Positions 1 through 9,868 of a stretch of DNA of 64,000 nt are shown here, one piece after another; position 1 is the first letter of the stretch, and the number at the start of each line of letters is the position of its first letter. Under the pieces are notes generated by a model. It made no database searches. It saw only the letters and a program-made list of their open reading frames with translations, and had not been told where the DNA came from. The stretch is from Pseudomonas fluorescens. Its GTDB lineage: Bacteria; Pseudomonadota; Gammaproteobacteria; Pseudomonadales; Pseudomonadaceae. The stretch lies in assembly GCF_005938625.1 (NCBI RefSeq), contig NZ_VCNJ01000006.1:1-64000 (forward strand), read 5' to 3'. The translations under genes and the position numbers were made by a program.

Positions 1-20
1 GCCTGCTCGCGATGAGGCCT
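1..20. repeat. Partial REP element (family B) at the left edge
   Basis: The first bases (GCCTGCTCGCGATGAGGCC) match the inner half of the GAGCCTGCTCGCGA-type palindromic repeats found complete near 37.6, 41.9 and 43.7 kb. The rest lies outside the window. Confidence 0.55.
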
Positions 21-43
21 GAATTGACCAAGCGACATTCGGA

Positions 44-907
44 TCAGTCCGCACGGCTCAAAGATGTCCACAAAAGCTGCGCCGCATACCCTCGATAAGG
101 CCGCCAGGTCTCAGCGCGCAAAGCCAATTCCCGCGCTGTCGGCCGCTCGCCTTCCAGCACCTCCAACGCGCGCAACAACCCGACATCGCCATGGGGAAAC
201 CCATCCAGATCGCGCAACTGCCGCAACGCAATGTACTGCGCCGTCCACTCACCTATCCCGTGCAACGCCAGTAGCCGTGCCACGCCGCCCTGGCGATTCG
301 GCTCAAACAATGACGGTCCTTCCAGCAACGCCTGCGCCACCCCCGACAGCGTCCGCCCGCGACTTTTTGGCATGCCCAGCGCCGCCAGATCTGCCCCTGC
401 CAGTACCCGCACCTCGGGAAACACATGCGTCAATCCGGGCACTGTGGAATCCAGCGGCGCGCCATATTGCGCCACCAGTTTCCCCGCCAGACGAATCGCC
501 GCCACCACCGTAATCTGCTGCCCAAGCACCGCGCGAAACGCCAATTCCAACCCGTCCCACGCTCCGGGAATGCGCAACCCCGGACGCTCGGCAATCAACC
601 GCGCCAGCAGCGGATCATTCACCAAATGCCCGTGCATCAGCGCCAGATCCGCGTTCAGATCAAACATCCGCCGCAACCTGACAACAATCTCGGGCACCGC
701 TGCCGGATCAGCAAAGTCCAGCTCGACCTCCAGCGCATCCGCCGCCCCAAGCCAGACCGAAACCGTGCCGTGAACACCGTTCAATCCGATGGCCCGCGAG
801 TACACCCCCTCAACCACGACCTCCATCCCGACCACCGCACGCGCCGCAAGAAACCCCAACATCGCGTCCCAGTCATAGGGCGGCTGATAAGCCAGCGACA
901 ACCTCAC
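44..907 (-). CDS. alkA: DNA-3-methyladenine glycosylase II (AlkA type)
   Basis: This 287-residue protein is a base-excision glycosylase that removes alkylated purines from DNA. It has an AlkA N-terminal domain (about 1-110) and a helix-hairpin-helix GPD domain. The hairpin reads LHGIGEWTAQYIALR (214-228) and is followed by the catalytic aspartate in PHGDVGL (D241). Length and motif order fit AlkA. The start is GTG, and its GTGA overlaps the stop of the upstream arcD copy by 4 bases, so translation is probably coupled to a transporter gene, which is an unusual pairing. No adaptive-response ada gene is adjacent. The family call is firm; the regulation is inferred. Confidence 0.92.
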   Translation of the reverse strand: MRLSLAYQPPYDWDAMLGFLAARAVVGMEVVVEGVYSRAIGLNGVHGTVSVWLGAADALEVELDFADPAAVPEIVVRLRRMFDLNADLALMHGHLVNDPLLARLIAERPGLRIPGAWDGLELAFRAVLGQQITVVAAIRLAGKLVAQYGAPLDSTVPGLTHVFPEVRVLAGADLAALGMPKSRGRTLSGVAQALLEGPSLFEPNRQGGVARLLALHGIGEWTAQYIALRQLRDLDGFPHGDVGLLRALEVLEGERPTARELALRAETWRPYRGYAAQLLWTSLSRAD

Positions 908-2331
908 AACGACAGCACACCGCTGTACAACCCATACGCTGCCAGCCCCGCGCCGATGATCACGCAGGTGAAAATGCCCTTCTCGACATGGGTGAACAGT
1001 GGCTCGCCCGCCTCATGTTTGGCCTTGGCAAACAAAATCACCCCCGGTGCATAAAGCAACGCCGACAGCAGCAAATACTTCACCCCGCCGGCGTACAGCA
1101 GCCACACCGCATAACCGAGGGCGATGCCGCCGATCAGCAGATCCTTGGTGCGCTCGGCCGAGGCGTGTTCGTAGGTTTCGCCGCGCCCGCTGAGCAGCAC
1201 TGCGTACGCCGCCGACCACAGATACGGCACCAGAATCATCGACGACGCCAGATAAATCAGACTGGTGTAAGTGCCCGCCGAAAACAGCGTGATCAGCAGG
1301 AAAATCTGGATCATCGCGTTGGTCAGCCACAACGCGTTGACCGGCACATGGTTCTTGTTTTCCTTTTTCAGGAACGCCGGCATGGTCTTGTCCTTGGCCG
1401 TGGCGAAGAGGATTTCCGCACACAGCAATGCCCAGGACAGCAACGCACCGAGCAGCGAAATCGCCAGACCGATGCTGATCAGCAACGCGCCCCACGGCCC
1501 GACAATGTGCTCGAGCACCGCCGCCAGTGACGGGTTCTGCAAATTCGCCAGCTCCGGCTGGCTCATGATCCCCAGCGACAACACGTTGACCAGCACCAGC
1601 AGCGCCAGCACGCCGACAAAACCGATCACCGTGGCGCGACCGACGTCGCTGCGTTTCTCCGCCCGCGCCGAATACACGCTGGCGCCTTCGATGCCGATGA
1701 ACACGAACACCGTGACCAGCATCATGTTGCGCACCTGATCCATCACCCCGCCGAAATTCGGGTTGCTGGTGCCCCAGATATCGCGGGTAAAAATGTCAGC
1801 CTTGAATGCCACCGCCGCGATGACGATGAACATGATCAGCGGTACGACTTTGGCCACCGTGGTCAGCTGATTGATCAGCGCCGCTTCCTTGATCCCGCGC
1901 ATCACCAGAAAATGCACGGCCCACAGCAGCACCGACGCGCAGCCGATGGCGATTGGCGTATTGCCTTGCCCGAACACCGGAAAGAAGTAACCGAGGGTGC
2001 TGAACAGCAGGACGAAGTAACCGACGTTGCCCAGCCACGCACTGATCCAGTAACCCCAGGCTGACGAGAAGCCCATGTAGTCGCCGAATCCGGCCTTGGC
2101 GTAGGCATACACGCCGGAATCCAGTTCGGGTTTGCGATTGGCCAGGGTCTGAAAGACGAACGCCAGAGTCAGCATGCCGATCGCGGTAATCCCCCAACCG
2201 ATCAGAATCGCCCCGGCATCGGCGCGCGCCGCCATGTTCTGCGGCAGCGAGAAAATTCCCCCGCCAATCATCGAACCCACCACCAGGGCGATCAACGCGC
2301 CTAATCGCAGCTTTTGCGTCGGTTGCGACAT
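904..2331 (-). CDS. arcD: Arginine:ornithine antiporter, first ArcD copy
   Basis: This 475-residue inner-membrane transporter of the APC superfamily exchanges arginine for ornithine. Around a dozen hydrophobic segments run through it. The N-terminal signature VVGSMIGGGIFSLPQNMA is typical of the ArcD/basic amino-acid antiporter group. It is very similar along its length to the divergent arcD at 2758-4185, so the two are a recent or maintained duplication. A good ribosome binding site (AAGGGA) precedes the ATG. It lies outside the arcABC operon, and its stop overlaps the alkA start. It could prefer a different substrate pair such as lysine or agmatine; sequence alone does not decide. Confidence 0.9.
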   Translation of the reverse strand: MSQPTQKLRLGALIALVVGSMIGGGIFSLPQNMAARADAGAILIGWGITAIGMLTLAFVFQTLANRKPELDSGVYAYAKAGFGDYMGFSSAWGYWISAWLGNVGYFVLLFSTLGYFFPVFGQGNTPIAIGCASVLLWAVHFLVMRGIKEAALINQLTTVAKVVPLIMFIVIAAVAFKADIFTRDIWGTSNPNFGGVMDQVRNMMLVTVFVFIGIEGASVYSARAEKRSDVGRATVIGFVGVLALLVLVNVLSLGIMSQPELANLQNPSLAAVLEHIVGPWGALLISIGLAISLLGALLSWALLCAEILFATAKDKTMPAFLKKENKNHVPVNALWLTNAMIQIFLLITLFSAGTYTSLIYLASSMILVPYLWSAAYAVLLSGRGETYEHASAERTKDLLIGGIALGYAVWLLYAGGVKYLLLSALLYAPGVILFAKAKHEAGEPLFTHVEKGIFTCVIIGAGLAAYGLYSGVLSL

Positions 2332-2757
2332 TTCATTTTCCCTTTAGCAGTGATGAGCGGTTGTTTGTAACAACTATTAACTAAATCAATAAAGCAAGAT
2401 GATGGCTATCAGATAAAGCCAGTAAATATATAGCCGATGACGCTAACGCCTAGCACGTTAAGACAGTTTTGTGCGCTGATCCCGATAATTCAATTCTGTA
2501 CTGAAAACAGAGGCGGAAAATTTGCCAAAAGCTGAAAAAGAACTAGCGTGATAATTCGAAAGTAATAATAGCCATTCCCAAAAATGTAGCCAGAAAGCCT
2601 CTAGGACGGGCCTTGCAGGCAATAGCTTTATGCCTTCAGCCGAAGCCTAAGTCATTCATTAACAATGGAATGTGACCATGCACTGATCTAAGTCAGCTGT
2701 TTGAACAGACAACAGAACTACGCTGTGATCTCTTCTCTCCTGCAATGGAGTCATGCA
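2332..2757. other. Divergent promoter region between the two arcD copies
   Basis: This 426-base spacer is richer in A and T than the flanking genes and holds no convincing gene. It should carry promoters in both directions. An ANR/FNR-like dyad is visible at 2683-2696 on the side of the arcDABC operon. Confidence 0.6.
2683..2696 (+). promoter_or_regulatory. Candidate ANR (FNR-type) box upstream of arcDABC
   Basis: CTGATCTAAGTCAG matches 7 of 10 fixed positions of TTGATN4ATCAA. If it sits at -41.5 the transcript would start near 2731, and a weak -10 (TACGCT, 2719-2724) falls at the right place. ANR control of arc operons under low oxygen is established in P. aeruginosa; this site is an inference. 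Confidence 0.45.
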
Positions 2758-4185
2758 ATGTCTGAAGCTCCCGGAAAACTACGACTAGGTGCACTGGTTG
2801 CATTGGTAGTCGGCTCGATGATCGGTGGCGGGATATTCTCTTTGCCACAAAACATGGCGGCCAGCGCCGATGTCGGCGCGGTACTGATCGGTTGGGCCAT
2901 CACCGCTGTCGGCATGCTCACCCTCGCTTTTGTCTTCCAAACCCTCGCCAATCGCAAGCCTGACCTGGACGGCGGTGTCTACGCCTACGCCAAGGCCGGA
3001 TTCGGCGATTACATGGGTTTCTCGTCCGCCTGGGGCTACTGGATCAGTGCCTGGCTGGGCAACGTCGGTTACTTCGTTTTGCTGTTCAGTACCCTCGGTT
3101 ACTTCTTCCCGATTTTCGGTGAGGGCAATACTGTCGCAGCGGTGATTGGCGCCTCGGTGCTGTTGTGGGCGGTGCACTTTCTGGTGCTGCGCGGGATCAA
3201 GGAAGCGGCGTTCATCAACCTGGTGACCACGGTTGCCAAGGTCGTACCGCTGCTGCTGTTCGTATTGATCGCGGTGTTCGCCTTCAAACTGGACATCTTC
3301 ACCGCCGACATCTGGGGCATCAAAAACCCGGACCTGGGCAGCGTGATGAACCAGGTGCGCAACATGATGCTGGTCACCGTGTGGGTGTTCATCGGCATCG
3401 AGGGCGCGAGCATCTTCTCGGCCCGCGCCGAAAAACGCTCGGACGTCGGCAAAGCCACCGTGATCGGCTTCATCACCGTGCTGCTGTTTCTGGTGCTGGT
3501 GAACGTGCTGTCGCTGGGCATCATGACTCAGCCGGAACTGGCGAAACTGCAGAACCCGTCGATGGCCGCCGTGCTTGAGCACGTGGTCGGTCACTGGGGC
3601 GCGGTGCTGATCAGCGTCGGTCTGATCATCTCGTTGCTGGGCGCGCTGCTGTCGTGGGTGCTGCTGTGTGCGGAGATCATGTTCGCCGCCGCCAAAGACC
3701 ACACCATGCCGGAGTTCCTGCGTAAGGAAAACGCCAACCACGTACCGGTCAACGCCCTGTGGCTGACCAACGCGATGGTGCAGATTTTCCTGATCATCAC
3801 GCTGTTCTCGGCCAGCACTTACCTGTCGCTGATCTACCTCGCCACTTCGATGATTCTGGTGCCGTACCTGTGGTCGGCAGCCTATGCCCTGCTGCTGGCG
3901 GTGCGCGGCGAAAGCTACGAAGGCTTTGCGGCCGAACGACGCAAGGATCTGATTATCGGCGGCATCGCGCTGATCTACGCGGTGTGGCTGCTGTATGCCG
4001 GCGGGGTCAAGTACTTGCTGCTCTCGGCCCTGCTCTACGCACCTGGCGCGATCCTGTTCGCCAAAGCCAAGCTGGAACTCAAACAACCGATTTTCACTAA
4101 CGTCGAGAAGCTGATTTTCGCCGCAGTGGTCGTGGGTGCCCTGGTGGCGGCCTACGGTCTCTACGACGGCTTCCTGACTCTGTAA
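2758..4185 (+). CDS. arcD: Arginine:ornithine antiporter, operon ArcD
   Basis: This 475-residue membrane antiporter supplies arginine to the deiminase pathway and exports ornithine. It carries the APC-type N-terminal glycine-rich motif (GSMIGGGIFSLPQ) and about 12 to 13 hydrophobic segments. The ATG at 2758 is preferred over an upstream in-frame TTG at 2701 because GGAG lies 8 bases before it and the protein then aligns end to end with the other copy. It is followed after 33 bases by arcA, giving the arcDABC order known in Pseudomonas. Expression is expected to respond to anaerobiosis and arginine. Confidence 0.94.
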   Translation: MSEAPGKLRLGALVALVVGSMIGGGIFSLPQNMAASADVGAVLIGWAITAVGMLTLAFVFQTLANRKPDLDGGVYAYAKAGFGDYMGFSSAWGYWISAWLGNVGYFVLLFSTLGYFFPIFGEGNTVAAVIGASVLLWAVHFLVLRGIKEAAFINLVTTVAKVVPLLLFVLIAVFAFKLDIFTADIWGIKNPDLGSVMNQVRNMMLVTVWVFIGIEGASIFSARAEKRSDVGKATVIGFITVLLFLVLVNVLSLGIMTQPELAKLQNPSMAAVLEHVVGHWGAVLISVGLIISLLGALLSWVLLCAEIMFAAAKDHTMPEFLRKENANHVPVNALWLTNAMVQIFLIITLFSASTYLSLIYLATSMILVPYLWSAAYALLLAVRGESYEGFAAERRKDLIIGGIALIYAVWLLYAGGVKYLLLSALLYAPGAILFAKAKLELKQPIFTNVEKLIFAAVVVGALVAAYGLYDGFLTL

Positions 4186-4218
4186 CCCCTGATTGTTTTG
4201 TTATCTGGAGGATCTGAA

Positions 4219-5475
4219 ATGACCACGGAAAAAGTTAAGTACGGCGTCCATTCCGAAGCCGGCAAACTGCGCAAAGTCATGGTGTGCTCCCCAGGTCTGG
4301 CCCATCAGCGGCTGACCCCGAACAACTGCGATGAACTGCTGTTCGATGACGTGCTCTGGGTGGCCCAGGCCAAGCGCGACCACTTCGACTTCGTGACCAA
4401 AATGCGTGAGCGCGGCATCGATGTGCTGGAAATGCACAACCTGCTGACCGACATCGTCGCTATCCCGGAAGCGCTGGACTGGATTCTCGAACGCAAGGTC
4501 ACCGCCGACTCGGTGGGCCTGGGCCTGATAAACGAAGTCAAATCCTGGCTGAAAAGCCTCGAGCCGCGGCACATCGCCGAATTCCTGATTGGCGGCGTAT
4601 CTGCCGATGACCTGCCGGACAGCTTCGGTGGCAAGACCATCCAGATGTTCCGCGACTTCCTCGGTCATTCGAGCTTCATTCTGCCGCCGCTGCCGAACAC
4701 CCAGTTCACCCGCGACACCACTTGCTGGATATACGGCGGCGTGACGCTGAACCCGATGTACTGGCCAGCGCGTCGTCAGGAAACCCTGCTGGCGACCGCG
4801 ATCTACAAATTCCATCCACAGTTCACCAACGCCGAATTCGAAATCTGGTACGGCGACCCGGACAAGGAACACGGCAGCTCTACCCTTGAGGGCGGCGACG
4901 TCATGCCGATCGGCAACGGCGTGGTGTTGATCGGCATGGGCGAACGCTCATCGCGTCAGGCCATCGGCCAACTGGCGCTGAACCTGTTCAAGAACAAAGC
5001 CGTGGAAAAAGTCATCGTCGCCGGCCTGCCGAAGTCCCGCGCGGCGATGCACCTCGACACCGTGTTCAGCTTCTGCGACCGCGACCTGGTGACGATTTTC
5101 CCGGAAGTGGTGAATCAGATCGTTGCGTTCACCCTGCGCCCTGACGAAAGCAAACAGGGCGGCATCGACATCCGCCGCGAAGAAGGCACCTTCCTCGACA
5201 CCGTGGCCAAAGCCCTCAACCTGCCGAAGCTGCGCGTGGTGGAAACCGGCGGCAACAGCTTCGCCGCCGAACGCGAGCAATGGGACGACGGCAACAACGT
5301 GGTGGCCGTGGAGCCGGGCGTGGTCATCGGCTACGACCGCAACACCTACACCAACACCTTGCTGCGCAAGGCAGGCGTGGAAGTCATCACCATCAGCGCA
5401 GGCGAACTGGGCCGAGGCCGTGGCGGCGGCCACTGCATGACCTGCCCGATCATCCGCGACCCGATCGATTACTAA
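4219..5475 (+). CDS. arcA: Arginine deiminase
   Basis: This enzyme hydrolyses L-arginine to citrulline and ammonia, the first step of the deiminase pathway in the cytoplasm. From the ATG at 4219, behind GGAGG, the protein is 418 residues, the same length as the P. aeruginosa enzyme. The C-terminal [10 protein letters not shown] places the nucleophile at C406, and FTRDT and GGD motifs of the guanidino-modifying fold are visible. It follows arcD and precedes arcB. Confidence 0.97.
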   Translation: MTTEKVKYGVHSEAGKLRKVMVCSPGLAHQRLTPNNCDELLFDDVLWVAQAKRDHFDFVTKMRERGIDVLEMHNLLTDIVAIPEALDWILERKVTADSVGLGLINEVKSWLKSLEPRHIAEFLIGGVSADDLPDSFGGKTIQMFRDFLGHSSFILPPLPNTQFTRDTTCWIYGGVTLNPMYWPARRQETLLATAIYKFHPQFTNAEFEIWYGDPDKEHGSSTLEGGDVMPIGNGVVLIGMGERSSRQAIGQLALNLFKNKAVEKVIVAGLPKSRAAMHLDTVFSFCDRDLVTIFPEVVNQIVAFTLRPDESKQGGIDIRREEGTFLDTVAKALNLPKLRVVETGGNSFAAEREQWDDGNNVVAVEPGVVIGYDRNTYTNTLLRKAGVEVITISAGELGRGRGGGHCMTCPIIRDPIDY

Positions 5476-5484
5476 ACCTCTGAG

Positions 5485-5530
5485 CCCTGGCCGTCACTTA
5501 CCTGCTCGCAACAGAAAGTCACGGCCAGGG
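5485..5530 (+). promoter_or_regulatory. Hairpin in the arcA-arcB spacer
   Basis: CCCTGGCCGT at 5485-5494 pairs perfectly with ACGGCCAGGG at 5521-5530 around a 26-base loop. There is no T tract, so it is more likely an mRNA processing or stability element than a terminator. Processed arc transcripts are known in Pseudomonas. Confidence 0.6.
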
Positions 5531-5558
5531 GGATAACCGACACCGAAGGAGATCCATC

Positions 5559-6569
5559 ATGGCTTTTAACATTCACAACCGTAACCTGCTCAGCCTGGAA
5601 CACCACACCCCACGTGAGCTGCGTTACCTGCTCGACCTGTCCCGCGACCTCAAACGCGCAAAATACACCGGCACCGAGCAACAACACCTGAAGGGCAACA
5701 ACATCGCCCTGATCTTCGAAAAAACCTCGACCCGCACCCGTTGCGCCTTCGAAGTGGCAGCCTATGACCAAGGCGCCAACGTCACCTACATCGACCCGAA
5801 CTCGTCGCAGATCGGCCACAAAGAAAGCATGAAAGATACCGCCCGCGTGCTGGGGCGCATGTACGACGCCATCGAATACCGTGGCTTCAAACAGGAAATC
5901 GTCGAAGAGCTGGCCAAGTTCGCCGGCGTGCCGGTGTTCAACGGTCTGACCGATGAATATCACCCGACTCAGATGATCGCCGACGTGCTGACCATGCGTG
6001 AACACGCCGACAAGCCGATCCATGAAATCAGCTACGCCTACCTCGGCGACGCGCGCAACAACATGGGCAACTCGTTGCTGCTGGTCGGCGCCAAACTCGG
6101 CATGGACGTGCGCATCTGCGCGCCGAAAGCGCTGTGGCCACTGGATGATCTGGTCGAGCGCTGCCACAAATATGCGGAAGAAAGTGGTGCGCGCATCACC
6201 CTCACTGAAGACCCGAAAGCCGCCGTCAAAGGCGTCGACTTCATCCACACCGACGTTTGGGTATCGATGGGCGAACCGGTGGAAGCCTGGGCCGAGCGTA
6301 TCCAGCAACTGCTGCCGTATCAGGTCAACGCCGAACTGATGAAAGCCAGCGGCAACCCGCGCACCAAGTTCATGCACTGCCTGCCGGCGTTCCACAACAG
6401 CGATACCAAGGTCGGCAAACAGATTGCCGAGCAGTACCCGCACCTGAAAAACGGCATCGAAGTGACTGACGACGTGTTCGAGTCCCCAGCCTGCATCGCC
6501 TTCGAGCAAGCGGAAAACCGCATGCACACAATCAAGGCGATTCTGGTCTCGACCCTGGCTGATCTGTAA
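5559..6569 (+). CDS. arcB: Catabolic ornithine carbamoyltransferase
   Basis: This enzyme converts citrulline and phosphate to ornithine and carbamoyl phosphate. The 336-residue protein shows the carbamoyl-phosphate motif STRTR (57-61), HPTQ in the middle, and the ornithine-loop motif HCLPAFH near the C-terminus. Its length and operon position mark it as the catabolic type rather than ArgF. A clear AAGGAGA binding site precedes the ATG. Confidence 0.97.
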   Translation: MAFNIHNRNLLSLEHHTPRELRYLLDLSRDLKRAKYTGTEQQHLKGNNIALIFEKTSTRTRCAFEVAAYDQGANVTYIDPNSSQIGHKESMKDTARVLGRMYDAIEYRGFKQEIVEELAKFAGVPVFNGLTDEYHPTQMIADVLTMREHADKPIHEISYAYLGDARNNMGNSLLLVGAKLGMDVRICAPKALWPLDDLVERCHKYAEESGARITLTEDPKAAVKGVDFIHTDVWVSMGEPVEAWAERIQQLLPYQVNAELMKASGNPRTKFMHCLPAFHNSDTKVGKQIAEQYPHLKNGIEVTDDVFESPACIAFEQAENRMHTIKAILVSTLADL

Positions 6570-6604
6570 CTGGATGATCAGGTTCTCCTGATCAACCAAC
6601 AACC

Positions 6605-6695
6605 TGTAGGAGCTGCCGAAGGCTGCGATCTTTTGACTTTGCTTGTTCAAATCGAGATCAAGATCAACAGATCGCAGCCTTCGGCAGCTCCTACA
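6605..6695. repeat. REP pair (REPIN), family A
   Basis: Two inverted copies of TGTAGGAGCTGCCGAAGGCT, each extended by GCGATCT, flank a short loop in the arcB-arcC spacer. The structure can fold into a long hairpin within the operon message. Confidence 0.9.
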
Positions 6696-6724
6696 GGGTC
6701 ATCGAACTCTGAAAGGATTGCATT

Positions 6725-7654
6725 ATGCGTATCGTCGTAGCTCTGGGCGGTAACGCCCTGCTCCGCCGTGGTGAACCGATGACCGCTGACAATCAGCGCG
6801 CCAACATCCGCATCGCCACCGAGCAAATCGCCAAGATCCATCCCGGCAATCAACTGGTCATCGCCCACGGCAATGGCCCGCAAGTCGGCCTGCTGTCGCT
6901 GCAAGCGGCGGCCTACACCTCCGTCACCCCATACCCGTTGGACGTACTCGGCGCCGAAACTGAAGGCATGATCGGCTACATCATCGAACAGGAACTGGGC
7001 AACCTGCTCGACTTTGAAGTGCCATTCGCCACCCTGCTGACCCAGGTTGAAGTCGACGCCAACGACCCCGCGTTCAAGAACCCGACCAAGCCGATCGGCC
7101 CGGTCTACGACAAGGCTGAAGCGGAAAAACTCGCCGCCGAAAAAGGCTGGGCGATTGCCCCGGATGGCGATAAGTACCGTCGTGTCGTGGCCAGTCCACG
7201 GCCAAAACGCATCTTCGAAATCCGCCCGATCAAGTGGCTGCTCGACAAGGGCAGCATCGTGATTTGCGCCGGTGGTGGCGGGATTCCGACCATGTATGAC
7301 GAGAACCGCAACCTCAAAGGCATCGAGGCGGTGATCGACAAGGATCTGTGCTCGTCGCTGCTCGCCGAGCAACTGGAAGCCGACCTGCTGGTGATTGCCA
7401 CGGACGTCAACGCCGCGTTCATCGACTACGGCAAACCAACGCAGAAAGCTATTGCCGAAGCGCACCCGGACGAACTCGAACGCCTCGGTTTCGCCGCTGG
7501 ATCCATGGGGCCGAAGGTGCAGGCAGCCTGCGAATTCGCGCGCCATACTGGCAAGGTCGCGGTGATCGGTTCGCTGGCGGATATCGAAGCGATTGTCCAG
7601 GGTACTGCCGGTACTCGCGTGACCACGGCGAAGCCCGGCATCACTTACCGATAA
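6725..7654 (+). CDS. arcC: Carbamate kinase
   Basis: ArcC transfers phosphate from carbamoyl phosphate to ADP, the ATP-yielding step of arginine fermentation. The 309-residue protein starts [16 protein letters not shown], the amino-acid-kinase glycine-rich loop of carbamate kinases, and contains AHGNGPQVG and the nucleotide-site segment ATDVNAAF. It ends the arcDABC operon. A family A REP pair separates it from arcB, which may adjust the relative amounts of the two proteins. A good AAAGG binding site precedes the start. Confidence 0.96.
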   Translation: MRIVVALGGNALLRRGEPMTADNQRANIRIATEQIAKIHPGNQLVIAHGNGPQVGLLSLQAAAYTSVTPYPLDVLGAETEGMIGYIIEQELGNLLDFEVPFATLLTQVEVDANDPAFKNPTKPIGPVYDKAEAEKLAAEKGWAIAPDGDKYRRVVASPRPKRIFEIRPIKWLLDKGSIVICAGGGGIPTMYDENRNLKGIEAVIDKDLCSSLLAEQLEADLLVIATDVNAAFIDYGKPTQKAIAEAHPDELERLGFAAGSMGPKVQAACEFARHTGKVAVIGSLADIEAIVQGTAGTRVTTAKPGITYR

Positions 7655-7716
7655 TTAGAAACTCCGGGGGCAGGCCCGAGATCTGCCCTTCTCCCATGCC
7701 TTGAAAGGAGAAACCC

Positions 7717-8079
7717 ATGGCCCAGTTTGAACCCGGTCATTTGCACATTGAGCGGCACGCGTTGACCGACGATGACGTCAATTACAACGTGCACCTCGAC
7801 TATGAATTGTTCACCGATCCGCAGAAAGGCAAAGGGATACAGTTCACGCTGCATGGCAGCATGCAGGGCAAGGACATGAAGGAAACGTTTTTCCTGCCCA
7901 AGGAAGAGGCTTACAACTTCGCCCGCGATGTGACCCGCATCGCCGAGAAGTACGGGATTCCCAAGGCGCACAGCCAGATCGGTTCGGTGCACAAGCATTA
8001 CGATTTGATGTTCGAAGACATTCGGCAGAAGTTGAATATGCAATCCGGGGATCCGGTCAATCCTGAGCATTTTGAGTAA
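7717..8079 (+). CDS. DUF5064 family protein
   Basis: This 120-residue soluble protein of unknown function begins MAQFEPGHLHIERH and matches the Pseudomonas DUF5064 family as I remember it. It is mixed alpha/beta and acidic, with no signal peptide, membrane segment or catalytic motif. AAAGGAG lies 8 bases upstream of the ATG. It follows arcC by 62 bases with no obvious terminator between them, so it may be read through from the arc operon. No function is proposed. Confidence 0.75.
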   Translation: MAQFEPGHLHIERHALTDDDVNYNVHLDYELFTDPQKGKGIQFTLHGSMQGKDMKETFFLPKEEAYNFARDVTRIAEKYGIPKAHSQIGSVHKHYDLMFEDIRQKLNMQSGDPVNPEHFE

Positions 8080-8090
8080 CCCTCAAGAGC

Positions 8091-8264
8091 CCCTCACCCT
8101 AGCCCTCTCCCGGAGGGAGAGGGGACTGAATGCGGGATGCTGCAGAGTTACGTCGACCTGCTCCTGCATCATCGAATCCATAATCGACTCGATTTAGCAG
8201 GTCGATGTCAAACCCAAGACACCTCGGTCGGCCCCCTCTCCCTCCGGGAGAGGGCTGGGGTGAG
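8091..8264. repeat. Inverted pair of CCCTCTCC-type repeats (family C)
   Basis: A left unit (CCCTCACCCTAGCCCTCTCC, from 8091) and a right unit (CTCCGGGAGAGGGCTGGGGT, ending near 8264) face each other across about 100 bases. Each contains its own short palindrome. The pair lies between DUF5064 and gcsR. Confidence 0.8.
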
Positions 8265-8341
8265 GGCGCTTTTGCTTTCACCTCTCTCCAAGCCCAAGGC
8301 ATACTTGCCACCCTCCGCTCTGCAGATCATTGAACCGCCCC

Positions 8342-9850
8342 ATGCGTATCCACGTCAGTTTCATCGACCGCGTCGGCATCACCCAGGAAGTCCTGGCTAT
8401 CCTCGGTGGGCGCAATCTCAATCTGGATGCGGTGGAGATGATCCCGCCGAACGTCTACATCGACGCGCCGACCCTGAGCCCGCAAGTGCTCGAAGAACTG
8501 AAAGATGCGTTGTTTCGCGTGCTCGGCGTGGAAGCAGTGACCGTGGTCGACATCCTCCCTGGCCAGCGTCGACACCTGCAGCTTGACGCGTTGCTGGCGG
8601 CAATGACCGATCCGGTTCTGGCGCTCGACAGCGCCGGCAAAGTGCTGCTGGCCAACCCGGCGTTGATCGCGCTCTACGGTCGTGAACCGGCCGGTGAAAG
8701 CGTCTCCGAACTGTTCAACGATCCCGGACTGCTCGACACCTTGCTCGAACACGGCTTCCGTTTGCCGCTGCGCGAAATCACCGTCAACGGCCAGACCCTG
8801 CTGCTCGACGCCACGCCGATCACCGACGCTGGCGCTCTGCTGACCTTGTATCAACCGAACCGCATCGGCGAACAACTCTCGGCATTGCACCACGACCATG
8901 CCGAAGGCTTCGATGCACTGCTTGGCGAATCCCCGGCGATCCGCACGCTCAAGGCTCGCGCGCAACGGGTTGCCGCTCTCGATGCGCCGTTGTTGATCCA
9001 GGGCGAAACCGGCACCGGTAAAGAACTGGTTGCCCGGGCCTGCCACGCGATCAGCACGCGACACAGTGCGCCGTTTCTGGCGTTGAATTGCGCAGCACTG
9101 CCCGAGAACCTCGCTGAGAGCGAACTCTTCGGCTACGCCCCCGGCGCCTTCACCGGCGCGGCCCGTGGCGGCAAACCGGGACTGATGGAACTGGCCAACC
9201 AGGGCACGGTATTCCTCGATGAGATCGGCGAGATGTCGCCATATTTGCAGGCCAAGCTGCTGCGCTTCTTGAACGATGGCAGCTTCCGCCGGGTGGGCGG
9301 TGATCGTGAGGTCAAGGTCAACGTGCGCATCCTCAGCGCAACCCACCGTGATCTGGAAAAAATGGTCAGCGAAGGCCTGTTCCGCGAAGACCTGTTCTAT
9401 CGCCTCAACGTGCTCAACGTTGAAGTGCCGCCATTGCGTGAGCGCGGTCAGGACATTCTGCTGTTGGCGCGCTATTTCATGCAGCAGGCCTGTGCGCAGA
9501 TCCAGCGCCCGGTCTGCCGCCTCGCCCCGGGGACTTACCCGGCCCTGCTCGGCAATCGCTGGCCGGGCAACGTACGACAATTGCAGAACGTGATCTTCCG
9601 CGCGGCGGCGATTTGCGAGAGCAGCCTGGTGGATATTGGCGATCTCGATATTGCTGGTACCTCGGTTGCGCGTCAGTCTGACAGCGACGTCGACAGCCTC
9701 GAACAAGCGGTCGAGTCCTTCGAAAAAACGCTGCTGGAAAAACTCTACGTCAGCTACCCCTCGACCCGCCAACTGGCCAGCCGCCTGCAAACGTCGCACA
9801 CGGCGATCGCGCATCGATTGCGCAAGTACGGCATACCCAACAAGCCCTGA
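8342..9850 (+). CDS. gcsR: Sigma-54-dependent regulator of glycine cleavage (TyrR-like GcsR)
   Basis: This enhancer-binding protein is expected to activate the gcv genes in response to glycine. From the ATG at 8342 it has 502 residues: an ACT-like N-terminus (1-75), a PAS-like sensor (about 80-190) and an AAA+ sigma-54 domain. The AAA+ domain has Walker A GETGTGKE (221-228), GAFTGA (268-273) and Walker B VFLDE (290-294). A TyrR-type helix-turn-helix forms the C-terminus. An upstream TTG at 8330 is possible, but TyrR relatives begin at this methionine. The binding sites, IHF site and promoter in the spacer before gcvH fit its role. Confidence 0.92.
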   Translation: MRIHVSFIDRVGITQEVLAILGGRNLNLDAVEMIPPNVYIDAPTLSPQVLEELKDALFRVLGVEAVTVVDILPGQRRHLQLDALLAAMTDPVLALDSAGKVLLANPALIALYGREPAGESVSELFNDPGLLDTLLEHGFRLPLREITVNGQTLLLDATPITDAGALLTLYQPNRIGEQLSALHHDHAEGFDALLGESPAIRTLKARAQRVAALDAPLLIQGETGTGKELVARACHAISTRHSAPFLALNCAALPENLAESELFGYAPGAFTGAARGGKPGLMELANQGTVFLDEIGEMSPYLQAKLLRFLNDGSFRRVGGDREVKVNVRILSATHRDLEKMVSEGLFREDLFYRLNVLNVEVPPLRERGQDILLLARYFMQQACAQIQRPVCRLAPGTYPALLGNRWPGNVRQLQNVIFRAAAICESSLVDIGDLDIAGTSVARQSDSDVDSLEQAVESFEKTLLEKLYVSYPSTRQLASRLQTSHTAIAHRLRKYGIPNKP

Positions 9851-9868
9851 AAGCACCACAAATCCCCT

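Noticed and set aside
2376..2389. Possible second ANR box before the minus-strand arcD
   Set aside because: The dyad is weak, and the implied start leaves a leader of about 10 bases with no -10 element at the right place.
2785..4086. 433-codon open frame antisense to the operon arcD
   Set aside because: Low-complexity glutamine/histidine-rich shadow frame under a clear membrane transporter.
6605..6695. Inverted repeats considered as CRISPR units
   Set aside because: Copies are dispersed single pairs with no regular spacers and no cas genes; they are REP elements.
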